In this document: one piece after another, positions 46,781 to 56,191 of the stretch
Position numbering within the stretch: position 1 is the first letter of the stretch
Layout of the letters: each line of letters begins with the position of its first letter
Assembly (NCBI GenBank): GCA_963800255.1
Contig: CAWDAK010000008.1
Location: forward strand, 372,001 to 436,000
DNA length: 64,000 nucleotides
Source: DATFVA01 sp963800255
Lineage (GTDB): Bacteria > Bacteroidota > Ignavibacteria > Ignavibacteriales > Ignavibacteriaceae
Direction: 5' to 3'
Translations under genes and position numbers: made by a program
The notes under the pieces: model-generated
The model's input: the letters and a program-made list of their open reading frames with translations, nothing else
Databases searched by the model: none
What the model was told of the DNA's origin: nothing

Positions 46781-49180
46781 TTATTTTATCAAGATCATTT
46801 TTTTCACTGAAGAAAATTTATGTAACCCATCGGCCGAAGCAGCTTCAATTTTATACAGGTAAAGTCCTGAAGGATAATTCAGTGCATTCCAGCTGACAGA
46901 ATAAGATCCTGCAGTCTTCATTCCGTTCAGCATTACCGCCACCGACTCACCCAAGGCATTATAGATAGTAACTTTTACGTGACTATCGTACGGTAGAGCA
47001 AAATTGATTGTAGTTACAGGGTTGAACGGATTTGGAAAATTCTGCGATAAATTATATTTCACCGGAGAGTTCATATAATCAACTTCAATTGTACTACTGT
47101 ATTCAGACGTTCCATTAAGGTCAACCTGTTTCAGGCGGTAATAATTTTTTCCGGCTGAAGGTTTGGTATCGCTGAATGAATATGACCTTGGTGAAGTTGT
47201 GGTACCGGAACCACCCACAAAACCAAGCGAACGCCAGCCGCCAGCTGATAAACGTTCAACATTAAATCCGCTGTTGTTTGTTTCGGTTGCAGTACTCCAG
47301 GTCAGTTGAACTGCCGAACCATTAACTTTTCCTGTGAAAGAAACCATTTCAACCGGAACGATATCACCTTTTCGGAGGATCATACCATTCTCGCCTACAG
47401 CATAACCGGTATTCGCATCGGTAAGATATAAACCTCTTACCATTGCTCCAGTATTACTCTCATCCGGCTCCCAGGTTGCCCCGCCGTCTGTTGTATGCAT
47501 TATTACGCCATTTAGTCCTCCCGTAACGCCATTATCAGCATCAGCAAATGAAACGCTGTTAAGGAACATTATTGTGTTGCTGTTCTGTTGAACCCAGCTT
47601 ATTCCGCCATCAGTAGTTTTGATAACCAGCCCTACAACTGCAGGATAAGGGGTTGAACCAACCGCATAACCTGTATTTGCATCAATGAAAGTAACGCCAT
47701 AGAGTGAACCGTTAGTTCCTGAGGTTTGCGCAACCCAGGTTGCTCCTCCGTTAATAGTTCTTAATACAGTGCCTGAGTTTCCCACAGCAATACCATGGTC
47801 GGCGTCTGAAAAAGAAACTCCCCAAAGTGCAACAGTTGTTCCGCTATTCTGGGGGGTCCATGTTGCGCCTCCGTCTGTGGTTCTCAAGATAACGCCTGCC
47901 TGACCAACTGCATTTCCATTATTTACATCACCGAAAGAAACACTATTAAGATTTTCGGAAGTGCCGCTAACCTGGTTGTTCCAGGTTAATCCGCCGTCTG
48001 TGGTCCTGATAATTATTCCTGACATTCCCACGGCAACAGCAGTATTAACCTCTTTATAAGAGATTCCATAGAGTTCATCGGCTACACCGCTTACACGACT
48101 TACCCAGTTTAGTCCGCCGTTTGTTGTTGTAAGTACAACTCCGCCTGTACCAACAGCTATTCCATTCAGGTCATCTGCAAATGCAACGGAAGTCATCGCC
48201 TGGTCAGATACTCCCTGGAGCTCATTCTCCCAGGATGTACCGCCGTTTGTTGTTCTGTAAAGCATACCGCTATACCCAACAGCCACAGCGCTGTTTGCTG
48301 AGGTCATAGCAACGAAATTAAGATCATTCCAGGTACCGATGCTGTAAGGTGTCCAGTTTGCTCCGCCGTCTGAAGTACTTATAATTACCGCACCTGAAAC
48401 TACAGCAGTTCCGTGGTCAGCATCAAAGAATGAAACAGAGTAAACATAATCCCATGGATTCAGTCCTGCGTTCTGAGGGGTCCAGGTAGTGCCCCCATCA
48501 GTTGTTCTTAGAATCGTACCGTCCTGACCTGCCACTGTTCCGGTATTAGCGTCGGTAAAGCAGACGTCATGAAGAAGACTTGATACACCACTGGTTTGGG
48601 GCGTCCATGTATCTCCGCCGTTATTAGTTTTTAAGATGATGCCATTGCTGCCTACTATAGTACCGTTATTTACATCTGTAAAATCAACTCCCCAAAGGTC
48701 GTCTGTAGTACCGCTGGTTTGAGGTGTCCAGTTAACGCCGCCGTTTGTTGTTCTTAAAACGGCACCATTATTTGCCACTATTGTACCGTGATCTGCGTCT
48801 GAGAAAGAAACAGAGTGGAGCTGATAATTGGTTCCTGTTTCCTGAGGAAACCAGACTGCTCCGCCGTCCGTTGTTCTAACAACCTTACCATTTAATCCCA
48901 CTGCTGTTCCGATATTTCCATCAACAAAGGAAACACTGTTAAGAGGAATGGTTAAGCCAGACTGCTGGCTAACCCAGGTTGCGCCTCCGTCCGTGGTTCT
49001 TATAATTGCACCATTGTCACCCACAGCCAGACCGTTTTCAGCATCCGTGAAAGAAACACAGCTAAGCGTATTTCCCTGCGGCAGGGGGTTCTGCCAGTAC
49101 CATTGTGCATCAGCGGAACCCGGGCTTAAAAATAAATAAGCCATTAAAAAGGCAGCTGTGCGTAGTAATTTGTAAACCAT
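46781..49180 (-). CDS. Secreted beta-propeller-like repeat protein with type IX-like tail
   Basis: 799 residues. Signal peptide (LLRTAAFLMAYLFLSPGSADA), then about 590 residues of 43- to 45-residue repeats of the Ycf48/BNR type: a pattern of VSFxDAxxGxAVGxxGxIxRTTDGGxTW. I count 13 copies with the TT[DN]GGxxW signature and a fourteenth degenerate one (GYAVGENGMILRKG), which would fit two seven-bladed propellers. A fibronectin-like domain (VQLTWSTATETNNSGFNVER) and a type IX-like tail (NLSQNFPNPFNPVTTINF ... KKMILIK) close the chain. It is expected on the cell surface or outside; the ligand is unknown. A TrmB-like regulator gene precedes it on the same strand, 32 bases away. Confidence 0.85.
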   Translation of the reverse strand: MVYKLLRTAAFLMAYLFLSPGSADAQWYWQNPLPQGNTLSCVSFTDAENGLAVGDNGAIIRTTDGGATWVSQQSGLTIPLNSVSFVDGNIGTAVGLNGKVVRTTDGGAVWFPQETGTNYQLHSVSFSDADHGTIVANNGAVLRTTNGGVNWTPQTSGTTDDLWGVDFTDVNNGTIVGSNGIILKTNNGGDTWTPQTSGVSSLLHDVCFTDANTGTVAGQDGTILRTTDGGTTWTPQNAGLNPWDYVYSVSFFDADHGTAVVSGAVIISTSDGGANWTPYSIGTWNDLNFVAMTSANSAVAVGYSGMLYRTTNGGTSWENELQGVSDQAMTSVAFADDLNGIAVGTGGVVLTTTNGGLNWVSRVSGVADELYGISYKEVNTAVAVGMSGIIIRTTDGGLTWNNQVSGTSENLNSVSFGDVNNGNAVGQAGVILRTTDGGATWTPQNSGTTVALWGVSFSDADHGIAVGNSGTVLRTINGGATWVAQTSGTNGSLYGVTFIDANTGYAVGSTPYPAVVGLVIKTTDGGISWVQQNSNTIMFLNSVSFADADNGVTGGLNGVIMHTTDGGATWEPDESNTGAMVRGLYLTDANTGYAVGENGMILRKGDIVPVEMVSFTGKVNGSAVQLTWSTATETNNSGFNVERLSAGGWRSLGFVGGSGTTTSPRSYSFSDTKPSAGKNYYRLKQVDLNGTSEYSSTIEVDYMNSPVKYNLSQNFPNPFNPVTTINFALPYDSHVKVTIYNALGESVAVMLNGMKTAGSYSVSWNALNYPSGLYLYKIEAASADGLHKFSSVKKMILIK

Positions 49181-49212
49181 AAAGATCCTTTTGTTAAGAT
49201 TTTGTGTTGAAT

Positions 49213-50085
49213 TTAATTATTTATTGTTTTTTTGAATGTTTCCACATTAATACCATCAGCCCAATAGCTTTCAAACATTTTCTTTAATGCAGCAGCATAA
49301 CCGGGATGATCTACATACATACTGGTTATGTTCGGCTTTAAAGAAATTCTGTCATTCAGGGCAAACATTACTAATGCTTCATCGCTTATTACAAGTTTCA
49401 TCGGAAGCTTTTCTATCAGCCTGGCTTCTTCACCTATTTCCTGGTAGATCTCCACTGATTTTACCAGGCTTTCAAGCTCTTCCTGTGTTAGACCCCCGTA
49501 TTCATAAAGTCCTTTTACAATAATATTCTGTTTCCGGAATACCTCCTTTTCCTGTTCGATATTATCCTCAAGAGCAGGTGTAGTATAAGGCGGTTTTGTG
49601 AACACGAGTAATTCCTGTTTAGTATTCTGCTGTATTGTAACCCACCTCTCCCCTATCTGCCTGATGTCTGTAAGCATTTCAATATAATCGAAAGGTTCCA
49701 GGTTATCGGCACTGTCCTTATGTAAGGAAACCAATTCTTTTTCAAGCAGGCCGGCAGCTTTTTTCTTCATTTCTATATCGAACTTCTGCTTCTCCTCAAA
49801 CTCTATTTTCTTCTGTTCAACACTCTCTTCATAGTTTGTTATAATATTTTTCAGAGCGATTTGAGGATCGATGCTGCGGTACATTTTATTTCCATTCCTG
49901 CTGCTCTCGGTAACAATACCTTTATGAACGAGGTTCTGCAGGATTTCATAGATCTTCGTTCTGGTAATGGTAGTCATCTTAGTAAGTTCCGGGGCGGTGA
50001 ATTCTTTTCTCTGAAGTAAGGCTATGTATACTTCAGCTTCCCGTTTGGTAAGTCCTATCTGCTGTAGTTTTGTACTGAGTTCCAT
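49213..50085 (-). CDS. TrmB-family transcriptional regulator
   Basis: 290 residues. The N-terminal winged helix-turn-helix (LQQIGLTKREAEVYIALLQRKEFTAPELTKMTTITRTKIYEILQNLVHKGIV, 6-60) is typical of TrmB/sugar-sensing regulators. A coiled-coil segment follows (YEESVEQKKIEFEEKQKFDIEMKKKA, about 85-112), then an effector-binding domain (LLVFTKPPY, DEALVMFALND). A 25-bp palindrome lies 33 bases upstream of its start, probably its own operator. It may also act on the divergent 5-prime-nucleotidase-like gene or on the downstream secreted repeat protein. Confidence 0.85.
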   Translation of the reverse strand: MELSTKLQQIGLTKREAEVYIALLQRKEFTAPELTKMTTITRTKIYEILQNLVHKGIVTESSRNGNKMYRSIDPQIALKNIITNYEESVEQKKIEFEEKQKFDIEMKKKAAGLLEKELVSLHKDSADNLEPFDYIEMLTDIRQIGERWVTIQQNTKQELLVFTKPPYTTPALEDNIEQEKEVFRKQNIIVKGLYEYGGLTQEELESLVKSVEIYQEIGEEARLIEKLPMKLVISDEALVMFALNDRISLKPNITSMYVDHPGYAAALKKMFESYWADGINVETFKKTINN

Positions 50086-50118
50086 AATCCTCTTTTCAGG
50101 CTAATTTGGGCTCTTTAT

Positions 50119-50143
50119 TGTATCCCTTCTATAAAGGGATACA
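50119..50143. promoter_or_regulatory. Palindromic operator in front of the TrmB-like gene
   Basis: TGTATCCCTT and AAGGGATACA are perfect 10-bp inverted halves separated by CTATA. The site is in the divergent intergenic region, 33 bases before the regulator start and 211 bases before the nucleotidase-like gene. Its size and place fit a dimeric winged-helix regulator. Confidence 0.65.
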
Positions 50144-50354
50144 GAAACTTAGAAATATACTTTTAAAGTTGCAACAGCCTGATGATCAAATTATTCAGTA
50201 ATTAAGTGGTAAAATGACGGAGATACCATTTTTTGTGATTAATGAAAGAATTCTTACGAAGTTTTGACATTTTTTTGACAACTGCCTGCTTTTAATGCCT
50301 TAGGTTGCCCACAAAGGAAAAGATTTCATCATACAAAAACTTAAGAGGTGTTAA

Positions 50355-52664
50355 ATGTTAAGGATTCGTTACTACATTATTTTCATTTTCAGTCTCATTG
50401 CATTAAACGCATTTGCCCAAACCGAAATAACTATACTACATGTTAACGACTCACATTCAACCCTGGCTCCCGTAGGACCACGCGATCAAAACCTTGAGGG
50501 AACGCTGGGGGGAATAGCGCGTGCAGCTTCACTTATCGGTTACGAAAGGAGCATCGATCCTGATCTGCTTCTGCTCCATGCCGGGGATATATCCATCGGC
50601 GACCTTTTTTTCAACATGTATTTCCAGGCCGCTGAGCTAAGCTGGATGGGTATGATAGGGTTTGACGCTATGGCTGTAGGGAACCACGAATTCGATCTTA
50701 CACCTGACGCACTACTGGGATCATTACAGAATGTATTCCCTTCACCTTCAGACGCATTTCCACTGCTCGGGGCAAATATAGATGCCTCAGCGATTCCGGA
50801 TCTTGATCAATACATTTACGACTATACAGTAAAAGAAATTGGTTCTGTAAAGGTTGGTATATTCGGACTGATAACACCATCAACGAATATACTTTCGCAG
50901 CCATCTCCCGTTGTAATTGAAGATGACATCGAACAAATTATGAACATCGCAGGGACTACCGCCTATATCCTCCGCAATGTTGAAAGTTGTGATGTTGTAA
51001 TTCTCCTTTCACACCTGGGAGTACAATTTGATATGGCGGTTGCTTCGATGGTTCCGGGAATTGACGTCATTATTGGAGGTCACGACCACTACAAGTATGA
51101 CACACCCCTTGCCGTTCCCAATCCTCTAGGTGGAACCACCTGGGTTGCCCAGGCAGGATCGAACTATTTGTATGTGGGCAAAATGCGGTTAGCCGTTGAC
51201 GGAGGGAATGTTAGTCTTCTTGATTATTCACTAATCCCTGTTGACCAAAATATTCCCGAAGATCCATCTGTAAAAGCGATGGTCAATTCAATGCTCGCTG
51301 AGATTGAATCCTTCTACCAAACTCCATTTTTCACACAGCCGTTTGGCTATGCTGATGGATTTTTTGCAAGAGAACCTTCGGATCTATTTAAATTAGGTGC
51401 TCACGACACACCTGCAGGAAACCTCGCGGCAGATGCATTCAGGACGTATACAGGAACAGACCTGTCGATTCACGCATGCGGTTCAACAGGATTCCCACTT
51501 TGGGAAGGAACCTTCACACTTTCCGATATATTCAGAGTAAATGGATATGGGTTTAATACAGTAAATACTCTCGGATTTCAGCTAGCCACATTCAATATGA
51601 CCGGTCAGGCAATCTGGATGGGATTAGAATTCGGTTTAAGTCAAATTGAAACCGGTTCGGATTACTTATTACAGGTTTCCGGATTAGAATACCAATACGA
51701 TGCAGGCAAACCAGCAGGAGAAAGAGTTGTTTCCGTAACTGTGAACGGGCAGCCAATTGACCCGGCCGCAGTCTTTTCCGTGACCGCCAGCGAGATGGTA
51801 ATTAGTATCCTCGATTTTACAGGTATTCCATATAGTGACCCGAACATACTTACCGGGGTTACAGAGTTTGATGCCGCATCCGCTTATGTAACGTCGCTAA
51901 ATAATTTTATCCATCCCAAAAATATCGGGAGAATAATCAACGTGGGCAACCGTCTTACTGCGGATAGAATTAAATCAGATGGCTGGTTTAATTCTGAGCC
52001 CGGGGCATTTATTGCAAACCCGGGTGTGACAGGGAAATTAAATTTCAATATGAACATCCACGATATCAATCACCCGAATTCGTCCCGTGGAGTTGTAAAA
52101 ATTAAATTACCTGCCGGTGGAATAAACCTTACAGGTAATACCCTTGAATGCCTTGTAATTGAAGACCACATTATCACTGTAAGAGGTGAGGGGAAAAATA
52201 CAGGGAATGGCAGCTTTGGTTTTCTGATAACCGCAGTTGACGGCGGAAGTGAGGGGGACCTTATAAAGGTTACCATCTGGGATAAACTTGACGGAGACAG
52301 AATTGTTTATGACAATCTGGCAATGAACCCGATTGAAGGCGGGTATATTAATATTTTTGATACTCCCCTGGCAAAAGCAAATGATGAAACTATTCTGCCG
52401 GAGGAATTCAAATTAGAACAGAATTACCCAAACCCATTTAACCCTTCCACCACGATAAGATACAATGTTCCTGAGGAGAATTTTGTAACCCTTAAGATTT
52501 ACGATATCCTGGGGAATGAGATAGCAAACCTAGTAAACGAAAAGAAAGGGGCCGGCAGCTATACAGTTAACTTCAATGCTTCACAATATGTAAGCGGGGT
52601 ATACATCTGCGCACTAAGGGCGGGTAACCATACCCAAACAATGAAAATGTTACTCGCTAAGTAA
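50355..52664 (+). CDS. Secreted 5-prime-nucleotidase/UshA-like metallophosphatase with type IX-like tail
   Basis: 769 residues. Signal peptide MLRIRYYIIFIFSLIALNAFAQ. The calcineurin-like metallophosphatase domain shows all metal motifs: HVNDSH (Asp32, His34), HAGDI (Asp78), GNHEFD (Asn110, His111), ILLSHLG and GGHDHY. The 5-prime-nucleotidase C-terminal domain follows (ASEMVISILDF and others, to about 520). Residues 540-680 are beta-rich and unassigned; the end is a type IX-like tail (LEQNYPNPFNPSTTIRY ... KMLLAK). It likely removes phosphate from nucleotides or sugar phosphates outside the cell. Ribosome binding site AAGAGGTG lies 6 bases before the ATG. Confidence 0.9.
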   Translation: MLRIRYYIIFIFSLIALNAFAQTEITILHVNDSHSTLAPVGPRDQNLEGTLGGIARAASLIGYERSIDPDLLLLHAGDISIGDLFFNMYFQAAELSWMGMIGFDAMAVGNHEFDLTPDALLGSLQNVFPSPSDAFPLLGANIDASAIPDLDQYIYDYTVKEIGSVKVGIFGLITPSTNILSQPSPVVIEDDIEQIMNIAGTTAYILRNVESCDVVILLSHLGVQFDMAVASMVPGIDVIIGGHDHYKYDTPLAVPNPLGGTTWVAQAGSNYLYVGKMRLAVDGGNVSLLDYSLIPVDQNIPEDPSVKAMVNSMLAEIESFYQTPFFTQPFGYADGFFAREPSDLFKLGAHDTPAGNLAADAFRTYTGTDLSIHACGSTGFPLWEGTFTLSDIFRVNGYGFNTVNTLGFQLATFNMTGQAIWMGLEFGLSQIETGSDYLLQVSGLEYQYDAGKPAGERVVSVTVNGQPIDPAAVFSVTASEMVISILDFTGIPYSDPNILTGVTEFDAASAYVTSLNNFIHPKNIGRIINVGNRLTADRIKSDGWFNSEPGAFIANPGVTGKLNFNMNIHDINHPNSSRGVVKIKLPAGGINLTGNTLECLVIEDHIITVRGEGKNTGNGSFGFLITAVDGGSEGDLIKVTIWDKLDGDRIVYDNLAMNPIEGGYINIFDTPLAKANDETILPEEFKLEQNYPNPFNPSTTIRYNVPEENFVTLKIYDILGNEIANLVNEKKGAGSYTVNFNASQYVSGVYICALRAGNHTQTMKMLLAK

Positions 52665-52677
52665 GGGGCACTTAATA

Positions 52678-52742
52678 GAGGCTGTCTCATCGGATAATCA
52701 GATTCCGGAATAAATTCGGAATGACACTTATGAGACAGCCTC
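52678..52742. repeat. 65-bp element with perfect 13-bp terminal inverted repeats
   Basis: GAGGCTGTCTCAT (52678-52690) and ATGAGACAGCCTC (52730-52742) are perfect inverse copies; inside lies a second imperfect stem, ATTCCG/CGGAAT (52702-52722). It follows the nucleotidase-like stop by 13 bases and is followed by TTTTGTTT, so it can act as a terminator. The ends also resemble tips of insertion elements (GGCTGTCTCA), so a small non-autonomous element used as terminator is possible. Confidence 0.7.
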
Positions 52743-52966
52743 TTTTGTTTCCGTTCTGTATCACACCTGAGCCAAAGCTAAAATAATAAAATAAATTAGG
52801 GGGAGTGTGTATCTGCCCTCCATGGGAAAACCCTTAGATTCAGGAACATTTTTTTACAATTCTATGACATTTGTTCTTAAAAATCTAATTATCCTATATC
52901 CGGGATAAATATTATATCCCGAAATATAAAAGTGGAGAATGGGAATGAATCCAAAGAGGATAACAA

Positions 52967-54044
52967 ATGAGAACACAAGCCTTTCTTTCAATAGTATTAT
53001 ATATCTTAATCCTTCAATATTCCGTTGAAGCACAGGATAGTGTTGAAGTTACTATCCTTTGTCCCCAAATAGGGCCCTTCATTGAATTGAGCGAGCGAAA
53101 TTATTATAGAATATTTTCAACTGACGTCAATTTCCAGTTAGCTTACATACTCAGAGACTCTGATAAGGTCTATTCTGCAAGAATTATATTCGGGGATGAA
53201 ACAGGATCGAAGGAAAGAAAAGTTGATCTAAAGGAAGTAAGTCTTTTTAACATAGCAGAGAGGCTCACTAATTTCGAAAAGATCAAGACGGGTGAATATA
53301 CTGTAGGAGAGAATCCAGCCCGGCTTTCATATGTCTGGGTTAAAAAAGAAGAAATAAACAAAAAGATAAAAAAAGAGCAGAAGCTCCAAAGTAATTTTAT
53401 GCTGACAAACAACACCGGGAATGATTACGAGAAATTCTTTTTCCATTACCCCAGGTTTGGTATTAGTCTTGGTCCATCATTTACCGATTTTAATTTTGAT
53501 GAAATAGCCAGCCTGACAAACGAAGTAGATAAATACTTCAATGAGAGGGGTTATGCAGTTTCTCCCCAAAAAGATTTTGATTATAAGCTCGGATCCGTCT
53601 TCAGAATTAAAGGACTTTTTGAAATTACCGCTGAGATGTCCGCTGCTCTAATGATCGAGTATAATTTATCCAATTCTAAAATTGAATACCAGGCTATGAC
53701 ATTAATGGCGATGTACCGTTTTACCAGCCTGATTGACAATTTTGCTCCATATGCCGGACTAGGCTATACCAGGAACAATTTTCTTGTAACTATAGATTAT
53801 GGCAAAGCTTCAGTTGATTCGCTGGGAGGAATGCTAGAATCTGTTACGGTCGATGGGGAAACAGCCGGATTAATCACCGAAGCTGGAATTATTGCATCCT
53901 TAGGAAATACCTTCTGTCATAGGAATCGCTGCTGATTTCTATTTCCTAACGACTTACAAATATATTGAGCCCAATTCCGGTTTTAGTTCTGAAATTAAGC
54001 CCGGAAATTTCAGTGCAGGATTTTTCATAAATCTTATGTTTTAG
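52967..54044 (+). pseudogene. Outer-membrane barrel-like protein, frameshifted near the end
   Basis: The first frame (52967-53935) has a signal peptide (LSIVLYILILQYSVEA), a beta-rich domain and then barrel strands (RFGISLGPSFTDFNF, MYRFTSLIDNFAPYAGLGY, AGLITEAGIIASLG) before an early stop. The next frame continues GIPSVIGIAADFYFLTTYKYIEP to FSAGFFINLMF and a stop at 54044, a proper aromatic barrel end. One extra A in AAA at 53905-53907 explains the shift. I do not recognise the family. It is 15 bases upstream of the following lipoprotein gene and probably works with it. Confidence 0.7.
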
Positions 54045-54059
54045 AAAGAAGGTACAGTC

Positions 54060-55610
54060 ATGACATATCTAAATTATATATCCGGTATTATAACAACACT
54101 TCTTATTGCAGGGTGTTACTACAGTGAAAGCATAAAAACCAGTGACGAGTTTAGAAATAAAGCTAACTCAGAAGAAATCCGACTTTTGACAGTTGATTCC
54201 ACAAAATATTTTTTGCAAGAAGCGGCATTGCTTGACTCTATAATAAGGGGTACAGGCACAGCTGAAAAGGCAGGGATAACCAAAGAATTTAACGGCGACA
54301 TTAATCTTTCTGATGTTCTATATATTCAGGCAAATGAATCCAGTTTCTTTGGAACTATTGCCGTCCTTGGTGTTGTAGGATATTTAGCGATATCCTCAGC
54401 CTCAATTCTAAAAGATAACGCAGATGGCGCAAGAGTAAATATAATATATCCTATTAGCGGCAGTCCTTCCTGCCCTATTATTTATAGTAAAGCCAATTCT
54501 GAATATATTCCTGAAGGAGAAGCTATCCCGATATCCCTGGGCAAGAAATTTGAAACAGAAACGACCAATTTTCTTTCTCATACACAAGCAGGCAAAAAAG
54601 AAATTGAAATAAGGATTGCAAATGAGAGGCCTGAGACTCATTATATAAATTCTGTACGGTTGTTAAAATTCAACTGCATTCCTGGAACCAGACCGGTTGC
54701 GGATGAATATAATAAAGTCTGGCCTGTCACAAATCCCGAATTTCCTCTTTATGCAGAAGATCTGAATAAGCATTCGATTACTCCAACCATAATAGATAAC
54801 GATGGTAATTATTGGAACTCAGATTTATCTACAGCCGTTCCTTCAGGTACCTATAGGGATGAGATAGTAGTCACTTTCAGAAACGAAAAAGCTCAGAATT
54901 CAGCCTCACTTATAGTTAAAGCTATTAATACCCGGATCAGTGACGTTCTTTTCAGCAGGATCTATGAATTTTTAGGAGACGATATACTTGATTTTATTTT
55001 TGCGATGGAAAATGATCCAGAGATGATTGCTTTAATGAATAAATGGTTTGAAGAAGCGGCGTTAAAAGCTTCTGTGTGGAACGGCAACGACTGGATATAT
55101 GCAGGAAAAATTTACCCGGAAGCAACACAACTGTCTTTTGAAAGACTGATAAGGTTTAACTTAAAGGATATAAATTCAGGGGAACTTAGAATCAAACTTG
55201 AATGTATGTCGGATGTTTGGAAAATTGATGCCTTATCGATCGACTATTCCGACGTCCAATCAATGGAAGCAGCCGAAGTGCCTTTGCAAACAGGCGAAGT
55301 TTCGGGCCAAAGAATTGAAGATAAAATATTGAAGAGAGACGGCAATTACCAGGTACTTTTACCTGGTGATAAAATCGACTTAAAGTTCTACGACGAATAT
55401 TCGACACAGAACTCACGCTACTTTTTAAATGTAGCGGGTTATCTATATGAATGGTATGTGAAAAAGCCGAATACAAACGAAAATTTCCTGTCCTTTATGC
55501 CTCAGGGAATTTCCCGTCTTGATTTTTTAAAGTTGATGCTGAACAATAAAGAATTGCTTCTGTACCCAATGTATTATGAGTGGGGAAAAGAAAAGGAAAA
55601 ATATAATTAG
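54060..55610 (+). CDS. Lipoprotein of unknown function
   Basis: 516 residues. MTYLNYISGIITTLLIAGC is a lipobox with Cys19, so the protein should be lipidated. An opening region (SIKTSDEFRNKANSEEIRLLTVDSTKYFLQEAALLDSIIRGTG) and a hydrophobic patch near residues 98-118 (FFGTIAVLGVVGYLAISSAS) recur in lipoproteins of this lineage, but I know no function. The later part is beta-rich without recognisable motifs. It is encoded directly after the frameshifted barrel protein. No regulatory site is seen. Confidence 0.75.
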   Translation: MTYLNYISGIITTLLIAGCYYSESIKTSDEFRNKANSEEIRLLTVDSTKYFLQEAALLDSIIRGTGTAEKAGITKEFNGDINLSDVLYIQANESSFFGTIAVLGVVGYLAISSASILKDNADGARVNIIYPISGSPSCPIIYSKANSEYIPEGEAIPISLGKKFETETTNFLSHTQAGKKEIEIRIANERPETHYINSVRLLKFNCIPGTRPVADEYNKVWPVTNPEFPLYAEDLNKHSITPTIIDNDGNYWNSDLSTAVPSGTYRDEIVVTFRNEKAQNSASLIVKAINTRISDVLFSRIYEFLGDDILDFIFAMENDPEMIALMNKWFEEAALKASVWNGNDWIYAGKIYPEATQLSFERLIRFNLKDINSGELRIKLECMSDVWKIDALSIDYSDVQSMEAAEVPLQTGEVSGQRIEDKILKRDGNYQVLLPGDKIDLKFYDEYSTQNSRYFLNVAGYLYEWYVKKPNTNENFLSFMPQGISRLDFLKLMLNNKELLLYPMYYEWGKEKEKYN

Positions 55611-55720
55611 AAGATGTTTCATAAGTAAGCATTATCACTATTTTTTATAGCTATTTTAAATTTTAGTCTGCTGTGAGTAAATTAGCGGGAATAGATTAAA
55701 AATCAAAAAGGATTATTTTT

Positions 55721-56128
55721 ATGCAGGCAAAAAGTACATATACTGTAAAAAAATGGGAGGAGAAACCCCTCGACCAGGTAGCTACGGAAATGAAGATGAC
55801 CAGGGCAACGGTTGAATATGAAATGCAGGGAGAAATTGACGGAAAGGCACAGGTGGAATACCTGATGTTTTATAAACATTTCGATGAGAAGGACCAGCAT
55901 GCTTCATCAGCAGTTTACGTCGGTTTAATAATGTTCAAAGGGAAGGTCAATGGCAGCGAAGGCAGTTTTGTTTTTGAAGATAACGGAACGTTTGAAAAAG
56001 GTGGAGCAAATTCAACGCTGAAGATAATTGCGGGTTCAGGGACCGGAGATTTAAAAGGTATTCAAGGTACAGGCAAATACAGCGCTGATAAAAACGGTGC
56101 TAAGATTGAATTAGACTATAATCTGTAA
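55721..56128 (+). CDS. DUF3224 domain protein
   Basis: 135 residues, covering almost exactly the length of the DUF3224 family. Typical segments are KWEEKPLDQ, MTRATVEYEMQGEIDG, YVGLIMFKGKVNGSEGSFVFEDNGTF and GSGTGDLKGIQGTGKYSAD. The fold is a small lipocalin-like or AOC-like beta barrel of unknown role, sometimes tied to stress or antibiotic tolerance. AAAAAGGA ahead of the ATG can act as ribosome binding site. No signal peptide; it stands alone between the lipoprotein gene and the convergent PaiB-like gene. Confidence 0.85.
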   Translation: MQAKSTYTVKKWEEKPLDQVATEMKMTRATVEYEMQGEIDGKAQVEYLMFYKHFDEKDQHASSAVYVGLIMFKGKVNGSEGSFVFEDNGTFEKGGANSTLKIIAGSGTGDLKGIQGTGKYSADKNGAKIELDYNL

Positions 56129-56169
56129 AGTATTTTTGAATATTATAATCCTTTGATTAACCCGCTTTA

Positions 56170-56189
56170 AGTTAAAAGATGATTTAACT
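56170..56189. terminator. Weak bidirectional hairpin between convergent genes
   Basis: AGTTAAA (56170-56176) and TTTAACT (56183-56189) form a 7-bp AT-rich stem. It lies between the convergent DUF3224 and PaiB-like genes. Low stability makes this a tentative call. Confidence 0.3.
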
Positions 56190-56191
56190 AA

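Noticed and set aside
1..54044. Programmed frameshifting as the explanation for the seven shifted genes
   Set aside because: No shared slippery heptamer, stop context or downstream structure; the only common feature is a run of identical bases.
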